The notes: a model not told the origin generated them from the letters alone. Counted from the first letter of the stretch, positions 1 to 7,855 are shown. The stretch: 15,730 bases of DNA from Oscillospiraceae bacterium (GCA_902765975.1 CACXBO010000071.1:1-15730), one strand, 5' to 3'. Made by a program: numbers and translations.

Positions 1-83
1 GATATGCCCTTTAAAGGATTTTTAGGCCCTTCCTTGGAGATGGCAGCTTCGACTAAGGATACTGCTCCGTCGTGAATATTCAT
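1..83 (-). CDS. Possible 5' end of a gene cut by the left edge, unrecognised
   Basis: After the ispA stop, the minus strand has an ATG at 83 followed by 27 open codons running off the window (begins MNIHDGAVSLVEAA). The codons look protein-like, and the position fits a further gene of the nusB-xse-ispA operon, where dxs often follows in Firmicutes. The residues do not resemble the start of Dxs, and I cannot assign a family. Against it: no convincing Shine-Dalgarno sequence precedes the ATG; the 23 bases before it are AT-rich, and an in-frame TAA lies just upstream at 98-96. It could be a real partial gene, a short leader, or chance. Confidence 0.3.
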   Translation of the reverse strand, partial: MNIHDGAVSLVEAAISKEGPKNPLKGI

Positions 84-106
84 TATAAACGAATATTATT
101 CATTTT

Positions 107-997
107 TCAAGAGCTTCTTTTTGCAAGCTCATCCGCTAAAAAGTCAAGGAAGCCCGTGCTTCCAGCCCAATTTGCCGATTTTAGAGCAAGCTTTGCTCTC
201 TCTGTATACTCAAAAACGAGTTCTTCACATTTTTCTCTTCCGAGCAGGCTCATATACGTTGCCTTGCCGTTTTCCTTGTCGCTGCCGACAGGCTTCCCGA
301 GCTCCGTTTCAGTGCTGAGGCAGTCGAGCATATCGTCCCTAATCTGGAAGGCTCTGCCGAGGTAGATCCCATAGGTCTCTGCCGCCTTTATGCACCCGGC
401 GTCAACGCTTCTCATTCCCTTCGACGCGAGGACTCCGAGAACGCAGGCCGCTTTGAGAAGCGCCCCCGTTTTCAGGTCGTTTATCTCACTTAGCACGTCC
501 GCCGTCCTCTCGCTCTCCGGTACGGTCGTATCCCCGTACTGCCCGAGGCACATTCCCCTTTCTCCTGCCGCCTCCGAAAAAAACCTTACCGCTTCAAGTC
601 CCGCCTCAGGATATCTGAAACGGAGTCCCGCCTCAGAGGCGGTTCTGAACGCGGCGGACTGAAGGGCGTCGCCGGCAAGGATCGCCGTACACTCCCCGTA
701 GACCTTATGGTTGGTAGGCAATCCGCGGCGCAGGTCGTCGTTATCCATAGCCGGAAGATCGTCGTGTATGAGCGAGTATGTATGCAGCATCTCAACTGCG
801 CAGCCGAGCCTTAACGCCTCGGAAGGCTCGCCGCCTGCCGCCTCGCAGAATTTTAACGTCAGCACAGGCCTTACGCGCTTCCCGCCCGCAAGCAGGCTGT
901 AGCGCATGGCTTCCTCAAGACCGGGCTTTAAGAATTCCTCTTGCAGCGTATCCTCTATGAGGAGCCTCGCCGTCTCGTATTCTCTTATGTAATCCAT
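107..997 (-). CDS. ispA: Polyprenyl diphosphate synthase (farnesyl/geranyl diphosphate synthase)
   Basis: Condenses isopentenyl diphosphate with allylic diphosphates to make C10-C15 precursors for undecaprenyl-phosphate and quinones; cytosolic trans-prenyltransferase. Visible motifs in the 296-residue product are LLAGGKRVRP near residue 36 (diphosphate binding), the first aspartate-rich motif DDLPAMD at about 79-85, NDLKTGAL near 173, and the second motif FQIRDDMLD ending at 225. Tyr lies five residues before the first Asp (YSLIHDD), as in bacterial type II farnesyl diphosphate synthases such as E. coli IspA (299 residues). I chose the ATG at 997, one base past the xseB stop; an in-frame TTG at 1015 would add six residues and overlap xseB. 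The tight spacing suggests translation coupled to xseB. The C15 product is an inference from the motif; C10 or C20 is possible. Confidence 0.95.
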   Translation of the reverse strand: MDYIREYETARLLIEDTLQEEFLKPGLEEAMRYSLLAGGKRVRPVLTLKFCEAAGGEPSEALRLGCAVEMLHTYSLIHDDLPAMDNDDLRRGLPTNHKVYGECTAILAGDALQSAAFRTASEAGLRFRYPEAGLEAVRFFSEAAGERGMCLGQYGDTTVPESERTADVLSEINDLKTGALLKAACVLGVLASKGMRSVDAGCIKAAETYGIYLGRAFQIRDDMLDCLSTETELGKPVGSDKENGKATYMSLLGREKCEELVFEYTERAKLALKSANWAGSTGFLDFLADELAKRSS

Positions 998-998
998 A

Positions 999-1238
999 TC
1001 AGTCGATAGTATCAAACGGGAGCTCGACGGGCTCGCCGTCCTGCCCCTTCTGCAGCTTAACTACTCTCTGTTCCGCCTCGTTCAGCAGAGCTCCGCAGCT
1101 TTTTATCAGCGAGGTTCCCTCCTCAAAAAGGCCGAGAGCCTCCTCCAGAGGCTTATCCCCGCGTTCGAGAGTGCGGACTATCTCCTCGATCCTCGCCATC
1201 TGCTGCTCAAAGCTCTGATTGTTCTTCGTTTCAGCCAT
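999..1238 (-). CDS. xseB: Exodeoxyribonuclease VII small subunit
   Basis: Small helical subunit that binds in several copies to XseA to form exonuclease VII, which degrades single-stranded DNA in both directions in repair and recombination. The 79-residue length is typical (E. coli about 80). Family features visible are FEQQMARIEEIVRTLERGD near the N terminus, the PLEEALGLFEEG helix, and a charged C-terminal helix ending in acidic residues. A Shine-Dalgarno-like GAGGG lies six bases before the ATG and overlaps the xseA stop nine bases upstream, so the two subunits are probably co-translated. The next gene, ispA, starts one base after its TGA. Confidence 0.95.
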   Translation of the reverse strand: MAETKNNQSFEQQMARIEEIVRTLERGDKPLEEALGLFEEGTSLIKSCGALLNEAEQRVVKLQKGQDGEPVELPFDTID

Positions 1239-1247
1239 TGTTTTCCC

Positions 1248-2438
1248 TCACTTTACAATGCAGTCTATCGTATCTTCTCTCAGCTTGATTCTTATCTCGT
1301 CGCCGCTCTCTACGTCCTCTGCGGAGCGAATTACCGTTCCGTCTGTTCTCGCGGCGATAGCGTACCCTCTTCCAAGCACCTTGAGCGGGCTCAAAGCGTC
1401 AAGCTTCGCCGCGTACTCTGCGTATTTTCTGCGCTCTGAATGGAGCATAACAGCCTGAGCCGCAGTGAGCCTTGTTCTATAATTGTCAAGGCGAAGCTTT
1501 TTGTCATCCACGAGATTCTTAGGATCCTGCATGACCCGCTTTTCGCCTAGTGCGATCAATCTTTCCCGCATTTTGCCGAGCTGAGACGATATCGCGCCGG
1601 AAATGCGCGACTGTGACGCATCGAGGTACTCCATCAGCTCGGATATATCCGGCGCGCAGAGCTCGGCGCCGTTCGACGGAGTTGCGGCTCTCATATCCGC
1701 AACAAAATCTGCAATAGTTACGTCCGGCTCGTGCCCCACTGCTGAGATGACGGGAATATCGCTGTCGTAGACGGCTCTCGCTACTCTCTCATCGTTAAAG
1801 CACCACAGATCCTCCATGCTTCCTCCGCCGCGTCCCACTATGAGCACGTCTGCAATGCGGTAGCGGTTTGCGTATCTTACAGCTCCGGCTATCTCAGGCG
1901 GAGCCTCGGCGCCCTGTACTCTTACCGGAAGCAGCAGGAGCTTTGCGAGAGGCCAGCGTTTTCTCATAACGCGGATTATATCGTGGACTGCAGCTCCGGC
2001 AGAGCTTGTTACTATTCCCACTCGCATCGGATAACGGGGTATCGGCTTTTTATGCTCCCTGTCGAACAGTCCCTCCTTCGCAAGCTTTTCCTTAAGCTGC
2101 TCGAAGGCGACCGCAAGATCTCCGACTCCGTCCGGCGAAAGCGAGGAGGCGTAGAGCTGATACGCTCCGTCTCTCGTGTAAACTGCCACTCTGCCGGTGC
2201 ATATGACCTTCATGCCGCTCTCGGGTCTGAATTTCAGACCTGACGCGGCGCCGCGAAACATAACGGCGCGTATCGCGCTCTCCTCATCCTTGATTGAAAA
2301 ATAGTGGTGTCCGGAGGGATACACCTTATAATTTGAAAGCTCGCCGCGGACTGCTACGTTCATCAGGAACCTGTCCGCCTCGACGAGGCCCTTGACGTAT
2401 TCGTTTAGCTGCGTGACTGAAAGAATCTTCTCATCCAT
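1248..2438 (-). CDS. xseA: Exodeoxyribonuclease VII large subunit
   Basis: Catalytic subunit of exonuclease VII. The 396 residues show an N-terminal OB-fold (VTQLNEYVKGL at about 8-18, RGELSNYK, GHHYFSIKDE), then the nuclease core with VGIVTSSAGAAVHDI, LIVGRGGGSMEDLWCFNDE and AVGHEPDVTIADFVADMRA, followed by a helical coiled-coil stretch and a C-terminal strand region (LGRGYAIAARTDG, IRIKLREDTIDCIV). At 396 residues it is shorter than the E. coli (456) and B. subtilis (about 448) proteins; the shortening seems to lie in the helical region, not in the catalytic core. Its ATG overlaps the end of the TsaD-like gene by eight bases (ATGGATGA), indicating translational coupling. Confidence 0.96.
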   Translation of the reverse strand: MDEKILSVTQLNEYVKGLVEADRFLMNVAVRGELSNYKVYPSGHHYFSIKDEESAIRAVMFRGAASGLKFRPESGMKVICTGRVAVYTRDGAYQLYASSLSPDGVGDLAVAFEQLKEKLAKEGLFDREHKKPIPRYPMRVGIVTSSAGAAVHDIIRVMRKRWPLAKLLLLPVRVQGAEAPPEIAGAVRYANRYRIADVLIVGRGGGSMEDLWCFNDERVARAVYDSDIPVISAVGHEPDVTIADFVADMRAATPSNGAELCAPDISELMEYLDASQSRISGAISSQLGKMRERLIALGEKRVMQDPKNLVDDKKLRLDNYRTRLTAAQAVMLHSERRKYAEYAAKLDALSPLKVLGRGYAIAARTDGTVIRSAEDVESGDEIRIKLREDTIDCIVK

Positions 2439-3345
2439 TTTCCGCTATGCTCCTGTAGGTAAGTATAGCTATACCCATCGCGTTATCAGTTGAATACCTC
2501 GGCTCTGCGAATATCCCATCAGGAATGAGCTCGCGCAGGAGCGAATTCGACGCGACGCCTCCGGAGAAGAGGACCGGAAGATCGCCGTATTTCCGCTTTG
2601 CGTTATCCGTCACCTTGCCGACAGTATAGATCATAGACGCGAGTGTAAAATACGCCGCATTTTCGGGCGAAGCCCCGGACTGGATAAGAGAGTGCATTTT
2701 ATGCTCTACTCCGGACAGGGAAAAATGTGTGCCGTTGATCTTCGGCTTATACAGCTCCTTTACGCTCGCCGCCTTTGAAAGCGAATCGAGCTCGCGTCCG
2801 GACGGGAATTTGAGGCCGAGAGCCTGCCCCGCCCTGTCTATGAGCTGTCCGGCGGAAACATCCTCCGTTCCGCCTATTATCTCGCACCTCACGGCGACGC
2901 CCTCGGGGCGAACGTAGAGAAGCTCTGTCGTGCCGCCCGAGAGATGCCATGCAAGGTGTTCCCTCTCAAGCAGATCCATTCGTCCGGCTGACCAGGACGC
3001 AGCCGCTATGTGCCCCTGCTGATGGGAAAAACCGAAATACGGCTTTCCGAGCATCTGCGCGGTCACCTTTGCTACCGATACTCCCGCAAGAAAGCAGGGC
3101 ATATAGCTGTCCTCTGTCTCTCTCGGCTTTTCGGATGCTCCGACAGCGGCGATGTCCTCCAGCTCGCCGAGCGCTCCCGCTATATCCGGCAGACGCCGAA
3201 CGTGAGAAAAGAGCGCCTCGGATTGACGTAGGCCCAGCTTGCCGAGCTCAACGTCTAAAAGGCGCCCAGAATTATCACCCTTATTTCCGTCAAACCACGC
3301 GGCGGAGGTCGTATAGTTCGACGTATCAAAGCCTAAAGCGATCAC
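2431..3345 (-). CDS. TsaD/Kae1-like ASKHA-fold protein (peptidase M22 family paralog)
   Basis: Resembles TsaD, the Kae1 ATPase that makes t6A37 on tRNA, but at 304 residues is shorter than true TsaD (about 335-345) and diverged. Kept features: MIALGFDTSNYTTS at the start, the HxxxH metal pair (H108, H112, in FGFSHQQGH), LSGGTTELL, a diverged D..AG..LGL..P.G segment, FSLSGVEHK, FSGGVASNSLLREL, and a metal-ligand Asp in STDNA (about D287). Missing: the TsaD GPGL-type nucleotide loop, replaced by SEKPRETEDSYMPCF. This paralog recurs beside nusB and xse genes in Clostridia, from general recollection; its reaction is not known to me. The GTG start overlaps the nusB stop (GTGA). It may be annotated O-sialoglycoprotein endopeptidase, a name I would not rely on. 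Confidence 0.85.
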   Translation of the reverse strand: MIALGFDTSNYTTSAAWFDGNKGDNSGRLLDVELGKLGLRQSEALFSHVRRLPDIAGALGELEDIAAVGASEKPRETEDSYMPCFLAGVSVAKVTAQMLGKPYFGFSHQQGHIAAASWSAGRMDLLEREHLAWHLSGGTTELLYVRPEGVAVRCEIIGGTEDVSAGQLIDRAGQALGLKFPSGRELDSLSKAASVKELYKPKINGTHFSLSGVEHKMHSLIQSGASPENAAYFTLASMIYTVGKVTDNAKRKYGDLPVLFSGGVASNSLLRELIPDGIFAEPRYSTDNAMGIAILTYRSIAENG

Positions 3346-3794
3346 AGACCCTCAAGCTCCTCTCTTACGAAAGAGCCGAGTATTCCGTTAACAAACGCGA
3401 CCGTCTCGGGCACGTCGTACTTCTTCGCTATCTCAACGGCCTCGTTTATCGACGCGCCGTTCGGTATCTCGGGCATATACATAGTCTCATACATAGAGAC
3501 CTTCATCACCGCGAGCGCCGTGCGGGATATCCTTCCGAACGCCCAGCCCTTTGCATACTTCGCCACGTAGCCGTCGAGCTCCGCATTGTGCGCGTCTATG
3601 CCTCTGATCACCGCCTCGATATACGCCATCTGATCCGGGTCGGGATATTCTGCAAAGAGGCTGTCCTCTTCCTTCAGGGAATCATAGTGCTCTCTGTCGA
3701 AAAACTGACTCAGCACCTCATCCGCCGAGCATTCCTTTGCCGATATCTCAAACGCAAGTCTAACGGCTATTTCTCTTGCTGTTGAACGGTTCAT
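3342..3794 (-). CDS. nusB: Transcription antitermination factor NusB
   Basis: RNA-binding helical protein that, with NusE (S10), binds boxA and promotes antitermination on rRNA operons. The 150-residue product starts MNRSTAREIAVRLAFE, the usual N-terminal helix, and ends with the family signature INEAVEIAKKYDVPETVAFVN followed by GILG. The middle (about residues 45-65) holds an acidic insert typical of longer clostridial NusB proteins. A GGAGGG site lies five bases before the ATG. The stop overlaps the GTG of the downstream TsaD-like gene, and the Gls24-family gene ends 14 bases upstream, so nusB is inside an operon. Confidence 0.95.
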   Translation of the reverse strand: MNRSTAREIAVRLAFEISAKECSADEVLSQFFDREHYDSLKEEDSLFAEYPDPDQMAYIEAVIRGIDAHNAELDGYVAKYAKGWAFGRISRTALAVMKVSMYETMYMPEIPNGASINEAVEIAKKYDVPETVAFVNGILGSFVREELEGL

Positions 3795-3808
3795 ATGCCC
3801 TCCGATTA

Positions 3809-4159
3809 TTAAAGCTGAACGCCGAGGATCAGGACGTTGACTTCCTTTACCTTTGCGCCAGTAACGCTCTCAAGCGCGGACTTGACAGACTCCTGTACAG
3901 CTGCGCCGACGCTGTGGACCGCGGCGTTGCGCTTGACCATAACGCCTACCTCAACGGACACGTCCTCGCCGTTGTTAATAACGCGAACGCCCTTATTTGC
4001 GGGCTTCTTGCCCCAGATCTCGCCGCTGTCGCGCCCGAGAGAGGCGACACCGTCCACGTCCTTTACCGCGTTCGCGGCGACTGCGGCAATAACGTCCTCA
4101 GAGATGTTGATCGTTCCCTTCTCTGCAGAAAGAGTAACGTAATCCTTATTGTCAGCCAT
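3809..4159 (-). CDS. Asp23/Gls24 family envelope-stress protein
   Basis: Member of the Asp23/Gls24 (DUF322, YqhY-like) family. In B. subtilis yqhY sits next to nusB and the acetyl-CoA carboxylase genes, and the same arrangement with nusB is seen here. The 116-residue product has the family core: GTINISEDVIAAVAANAVKD followed by VDGVASLG, a basic stretch, GVRVINNGEDVSVEVGVMVK, and the C-terminal VKSALESVTGAKVKEVNVLI. I chose the ATG at 4159, preceded by GGAG eight bases upstream. An in-frame ATG at 4210 would add 17 hydrophobic/aromatic residues, but the predicted transcript begins only a few bases upstream of it, and it lacks a ribosome site. The molecular role of the family is unclear; links to envelope stress and lipid metabolism are reported for relatives. 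Confidence 0.9.
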   Translation of the reverse strand: MADNKDYVTLSAEKGTINISEDVIAAVAANAVKDVDGVASLGRDSGEIWGKKPANKGVRVINNGEDVSVEVGVMVKRNAAVHSVGAAVQESVKSALESVTGAKVKEVNVLILGVQL

Positions 4160-4221
4160 TTTTATCACTCCAAATAAGTAGAATTTATGAAAAAGACCAT
4201 ATAATTTCATTTTGTCATATT

Positions 4222-4230
4222 ATTATATCA
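4222..4230 (-). promoter_or_regulatory. Extended -10 promoter for the gls24-nusB-xse-ispA operon
   Basis: On the minus strand the sequence reads TGATATAAT, a perfect -10 hexamer with the TGn extension, about 62 bases before the ATG of the Gls24-family gene. The best -35 match at 17-base spacing (TTTATT) is weak, so the extended -10 would have to carry recognition. No other good promoter lies between the kinase terminator and this gene. Confidence 0.6.
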
Positions 4231-4370
4231 CAGTCCCACAGAAAAATAAAGAGGCAATATGGTTATTTGTCCGGAAAGCTCTACGCAGCCTGAGAGGCTA
4301 TCCATTTATCGGCTTTATGTTCTGCGTTCTCCGGGAGCAATGAGTTTTTCATACCGGCTCTGACTATACG

Positions 4371-4400
4371 AAAAACGAGCCGGCATCTCAGCCGGCTCGT
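4371..4400 (-). terminator. Rho-independent terminator of the adhE-kinase operon
   Basis: Perfect 10-base-pair stem (ACGAGCCGGC at 4375-4384 pairing with 4391-4400) with a six-base loop. Read on the minus strand it is followed at once by a run of T (4375-4371). It begins 17 bases past the kinase stop codon. Confidence 0.93.
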
Positions 4401-4416
4401 TAAATCAAAAGCTGTA

Positions 4417-5154
4417 TCAGTATTCCACGACGCTTGCCCAGCTGAGAAGGAATTCTCTCTCCTCCGGGTTGCCCTTGACGGACTGGGACGCGGCAACTAT
4501 CGGCATCCACTTCTGTACGTATGGCTTTGCGGTATGGCTCTTAATGCAGAACTTATCGAGGTACTTCTCCGCAAGGTCAAACTGCTCGTTAAGATAGAAC
4601 AGCAGATAAGTTCTTGCGGCGTCGGCAGAGGCGTTGCCCTGCGTCGCGTGGCTCCAGTCTATGATGAACATCTCTCCGTCCGGTCTTACGATGATATTGG
4701 AAGGGTTATAGTCCCCGTGGCAAAGCTTGGTGTGGGTCGGAAGTCCGTTAAGTCGCATCTCAAGGTCGTAGCGCGTGGTCTCGTCAAGGTTCGCCTCCTT
4801 GAGCTTTCTCGCCATCTTATCCTTAAGCTTGCCGAGAGAGGGACATTTTTCCGAGTGCATTTTAAGCTGGAGATCGACGAAAGCGTTGAGATGTTCGTCG
4901 AGCTTCTCCGGCTCCTCCTCCATAAGCTTTGCAAGCGTCTTTCCCTCGACGAAGTCCGTTTCGATAGCCCAGCGCCCGTCGTGAGTGGTAACTCCGCGAA
5001 GCTTGGGTATATTGAGCCCCGTCTCCTCAACTCTCGCCTGATTAAGCGCCTCGTTAAGGATATCTGCCTTTGAAAAGCTCTCGTCAAAAACCTTGATGCA
5101 GCGGTCGCCGTCGCGGTATACTGTCTTTCTCGGTCTTTCAGCGATTATCTCCAT
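4417..5154 (-). CDS. APH/choline kinase-fold small-molecule phosphotransferase
   Basis: 245-residue protein with the aminoglycoside-phosphotransferase-like kinase fold. Visible elements are a nucleotide-binding Lys in CIKVF (K21), a possible helix-C Glu near 35, the hinge ETDFVEGKTL near 65-74, the catalytic loop LCHGDYNPSN (H146, D148, N153) and the metal-binding IIDWSHA (D166). These are the residues expected of an active kinase of the APH/choline kinase superfamily; nothing visible fixes the substrate, and I would not call it a resistance gene. The ATG at 5154 has AGGAGG eight bases upstream, inside the last codons of adhE, whose stop is two bases before the ATG; translation is therefore likely coupled. 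An upstream in-frame start at 5247 would overlap adhE by 90 bases and is rejected. Confidence 0.85.
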   Translation of the reverse strand: MEIIAERPRKTVYRDGDRCIKVFDESFSKADILNEALNQARVEETGLNIPKLRGVTTHDGRWAIETDFVEGKTLAKLMEEEPEKLDEHLNAFVDLQLKMHSEKCPSLGKLKDKMARKLKEANLDETTRYDLEMRLNGLPTHTKLCHGDYNPSNIIVRPDGEMFIIDWSHATQGNASADAARTYLLFYLNEQFDLAEKYLDKFCIKSHTAKPYVQKWMPIVAASQSVKGNPEEREFLLSWASVVEY

Positions 5155-5156
5155 TT

Positions 5157-7775
5157 TTATACCTCCTCGTGTACGCCGTAGTAGGCGTTCAGGTACATTC
5201 TTCTTATCTCGCTCATCAGCGGATAACGGGGATTTGCTCCGGTACACTGGTCGTCGAAGGCCTTCTCAGTCATATCGTCCAGCGTTGCAAGGAAGGTCTC
5301 TTCGCTCACTCCGTAATCGGCTATTGTCTTCTTTATCCCGACTCTCTCCTTGAGCGCGTCTATAGCGCCTATAAGCTTCTCCAGCTTCTCCTTATCGGTA
5401 TCGCCGCCGAGGCCGAGATAGTCCGCGACCTCTGCGTATCTCTCCAGCGTATGCGGATAAGCGTACTGCGGGAAGGTTCCCATCTTTGTCGGCACCTCGG
5501 CCGCGTTGAATCTCAGCACCTCGTCTATCATAAGGGCGTTGGCAACGCCGTGAGCTATATGGTGGAAGGCGCCGAGCTTATGCGCCATAGAGTGGCATAC
5601 TCCGAGGAAAGCGTTGGCGAAAGCCATACCGGCAAGAGTCGCCGCGTTTGCCATTTTCTCCCTCGCCTCTGCGTCGGTAAGTCCGTTATCATAGGCTCTC
5701 GGCAGATACTTGAATATTGTTTTCAAGGCTCTGAGCGCAAGGCCGTCTGTATAATCCGTTGCCATAACGCTCGCGTAAGCCTCAAGCGCATGAGTGACAG
5801 CGTCGATTCCCGACGCCGCGGTAAGCCCTTTAGGCGCAGTCATATGCATATCCGTGTCGATTATCGCCATATCGGGAAGCAGCTCGTAATCCGCCAGAGG
5901 ATACTTGACTCCGCTTTCCTCGTCGGTTATAACGGCAAACGGAGTCACCTCGCTTCCCGTTCCGGCTGAGGTGGATATCGCAACGAAATACGCCTTGTCG
6001 CCCATATGCGGGAAGGTATAAATCCTCTTTCTTATGTCGCAGAAGCGCATCGCCATATCCATAAAGTCGGCGTCCGGGTGCTCGTAAAGCACCCACATTA
6101 TCTTGCCCGCGTCCATAGCCGAGCCTCCGCCGCAGGCAATTATAACGTCCGGCTTGAAGGACGCCATCAGCTTCGCTCCCTCTTTGGCGCAGCCGAGAGT
6201 CGGATCGGGCGCAACGTCGGAGAACGTCATATGGACTATGCCCATCTCGTCGAGCTTGTCGGTTATCGGCTTTGTAAAGCCCGCGCTGTAGAGGAAGCTG
6301 TCGGTTACGATAAACGCTCTCTTCTTGCCCAGCACCTTGCCGAGCTCATCGAGGGCGACGTTCAGGCAGCCCTTCTTGAAGTAGACCTTATCCGGGGCGC
6401 GGAACCAAAGCATATTCTCTCTCCTCTCTGCAACGGTCTTTATATTTATGAGGTGCTTTACGCCGACGTTCTCGCTGACGCTGTTTCCGCCCCAGCTTCC
6501 GCAGCCGAGGGTGAGCGAGGGCGTGAGCCTGAAGTTATAAAGGTCGCCGATCCCGCCCTGACTTGCCGGGGTGTTTACAAGGATACGGCAGGTCTTCATT
6601 CTCTCCTGGAACTCCTTCAGGCGGGCCTCCTCGGTCAGCACGTTGAGGTAGATGCATGAAGTATGCCCGTAGCCTCCGTCGGCAATGAGCCGCTCCGCCT
6701 TGGATACCGCTTCCTCGAAGTCCGAGGCTCTGTACATGGCAAGAACGGGACTTAGCTTTTCGTGGGCGAAGGCCTCGCTCAAATCGACCGAATCGACCTC
6801 GCCGATGAGTATCTTTGCCCCCACCGGCGCCTTGACGCCCGCGAGCTTTGCGATATTGTATGCGCTCTGTCCGACTATTTTGGCGTTCAGCGTACCGTTT
6901 ACGATTATCGTCTTGCGGATCTTCTGCGTTTCCGTCTTGTTGAGGAAGTAGCAGCCCCGCGCGGCGAACTCAGCCTTGACTTTCTCGTAAACTCCGTCAA
7001 GAACGATGCAGCTCTGCTCCGAGGCGCAAATCATTCCGTTATCGAAAGTTTTAGAATGAATGATGCTGTTCACGGCGAGAGTCAGGTCAGCGCTCTCGGT
7101 AATTATCGCAGGCGTGTTCCCGGCGCCAACTCCCACAGCGGGAGTCCCGCTCGAATATGCCGCCTTGACCATACCCGGTCCGCCGGTCGCAAGGATGAGG
7201 TCTGCCTCGCGCATCAGGGTGTTAGTAAGTTCAAGGCTCGGAACATCTATCCAGCCGATTATGCCCTCGGGAGCTCCCGCCTTTACGGCAGCCTCGAGTA
7301 CGGTCTTTGCCGCGGCTATGGTGGAATTTTTTGCTCTCGGATGCGGACTTATGATAATGCCGTTTCTTGTTTTAAGGGCGAGCAGCGTCTTGAAAATCGC
7401 AGTGCTCGTTGGGTTTGTCGTCGGTATGACGGCAGCTATGACTCCGACGGGCTCCGCTATCTTTTTGTATCCTGCTGCCTTATCCTCCTCGATAACTCCG
7501 CAGGTCTTCGCGGCTCTGTAAGCGTTGTAGATATACTCTGAGGCAAAGTGGTTTTTTATCACCTTATCCTCGGCTACGCCCATTCCGGTCTCCTCTACAG
7601 CCATCTTTGCAAGAGGTATGCGCGCCCTGTTCGCGGCTATGGCGGCGGCTCTGAATATCTCGTCAACCTGCTCCTGCGAGAACGTTGCAAAGCGGCGCTC
7701 CGCCTCCCTCACTCCGGCAAGCAGGGCTTCAAAGCTCTCGGCGCCGTCGACTATAGGATATTTATTCTCTTCCAT
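5157..7775 (-). CDS. adhE: Bifunctional acetaldehyde-CoA/alcohol dehydrogenase
   Basis: Reduces acetyl-CoA through acetaldehyde to ethanol with two NADH, recycling NAD+ in fermentation. The 872-residue product has the AdhE two-domain order. The N-terminal CoA-acylating aldehyde dehydrogenase (about 1-440) has PTTNPTSTAIFK, GVGAGNTPA and the catalytic Cys in NGMICASEQS (C250). A linker with SLTLGCGSWGGNSVSENVGV follows. The C-terminal iron-dependent alcohol dehydrogenase (about 455-872) has GGGSAMDAGK, SAGTGSEVTPFAV, GIDAVTHALEAY and the metal-ligand region CHSMAHKLGAFHHIAHG. Length matches E. coli AdhE (891). I chose the ATG at 7775 (AAGGAG ten bases upstream); a GTG three codons earlier sits too close to that ribosome site. 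AdhE proteins usually form helical filaments (spirosomes); that is family knowledge, not visible here. Confidence 0.97.
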   Translation of the reverse strand: MEENKYPIVDGAESFEALLAGVREAERRFATFSQEQVDEIFRAAAIAANRARIPLAKMAVEETGMGVAEDKVIKNHFASEYIYNAYRAAKTCGVIEEDKAAGYKKIAEPVGVIAAVIPTTNPTSTAIFKTLLALKTRNGIIISPHPRAKNSTIAAAKTVLEAAVKAGAPEGIIGWIDVPSLELTNTLMREADLILATGGPGMVKAAYSSGTPAVGVGAGNTPAIITESADLTLAVNSIIHSKTFDNGMICASEQSCIVLDGVYEKVKAEFAARGCYFLNKTETQKIRKTIIVNGTLNAKIVGQSAYNIAKLAGVKAPVGAKILIGEVDSVDLSEAFAHEKLSPVLAMYRASDFEEAVSKAERLIADGGYGHTSCIYLNVLTEEARLKEFQERMKTCRILVNTPASQGGIGDLYNFRLTPSLTLGCGSWGGNSVSENVGVKHLINIKTVAERRENMLWFRAPDKVYFKKGCLNVALDELGKVLGKKRAFIVTDSFLYSAGFTKPITDKLDEMGIVHMTFSDVAPDPTLGCAKEGAKLMASFKPDVIIACGGGSAMDAGKIMWVLYEHPDADFMDMAMRFCDIRKRIYTFPHMGDKAYFVAISTSAGTGSEVTPFAVITDEESGVKYPLADYELLPDMAIIDTDMHMTAPKGLTAASGIDAVTHALEAYASVMATDYTDGLALRALKTIFKYLPRAYDNGLTDAEAREKMANAATLAGMAFANAFLGVCHSMAHKLGAFHHIAHGVANALMIDEVLRFNAAEVPTKMGTFPQYAYPHTLERYAEVADYLGLGGDTDKEKLEKLIGAIDALKERVGIKKTIADYGVSEETFLATLDDMTEKAFDDQCTGANPRYPLMSEIRRMYLNAYYGVHEEV

Positions 7776-7827
7776 TCTTTTCACGCTCCTTCGGAAGGCC
7801 CGTTAATCGGGACTCCTTATTGGTGAT

Positions 7828-7855
7828 ATTTTACCATAAATTCTGAGAATTACAA
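7828..7855 (-). promoter_or_regulatory. Probable promoter of adhE
   Basis: Minus-strand -35 TTGTAA (7855-7850), 16-base spacer, -10 TAAAAT (7833-7828), about 53 bases before the adhE ATG. The match is fair (4/6 and 5/6). A spaced inverted repeat upstream (7860-7896) could be an operator. Confidence 0.5.

Noticed and set aside
2949..3785. 278-codon plus-strand frame opposite the TsaD-like gene and nusB
   Set aside because: It is the complement of two well-supported genes and spans their overlap; composition is not protein-like and it lacks a ribosome site.
4281..4496. Short minus-strand frame running from the kinase 3' end through the terminator
   Set aside because: It would have to read through the strong terminator at 4371-4400, overlaps the kinase in another frame, and has no ribosome site.
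4417..5154. Calling the APH-fold kinase an aminoglycoside resistance gene
   Set aside because: Only general kinase motifs are visible; it is coupled to a metabolic gene and shows nothing specific to antibiotic substrates.
5169..7541. Long plus-strand open frames opposite adhE (for example 5169-5969, 6006-6659, 6762-7541)
   Set aside because: They lie antisense to an unmistakable full-length AdhE, have arginine/serine-rich compositions typical of reverse-complement frames in GC-rich genes, and show no domain I recognise.
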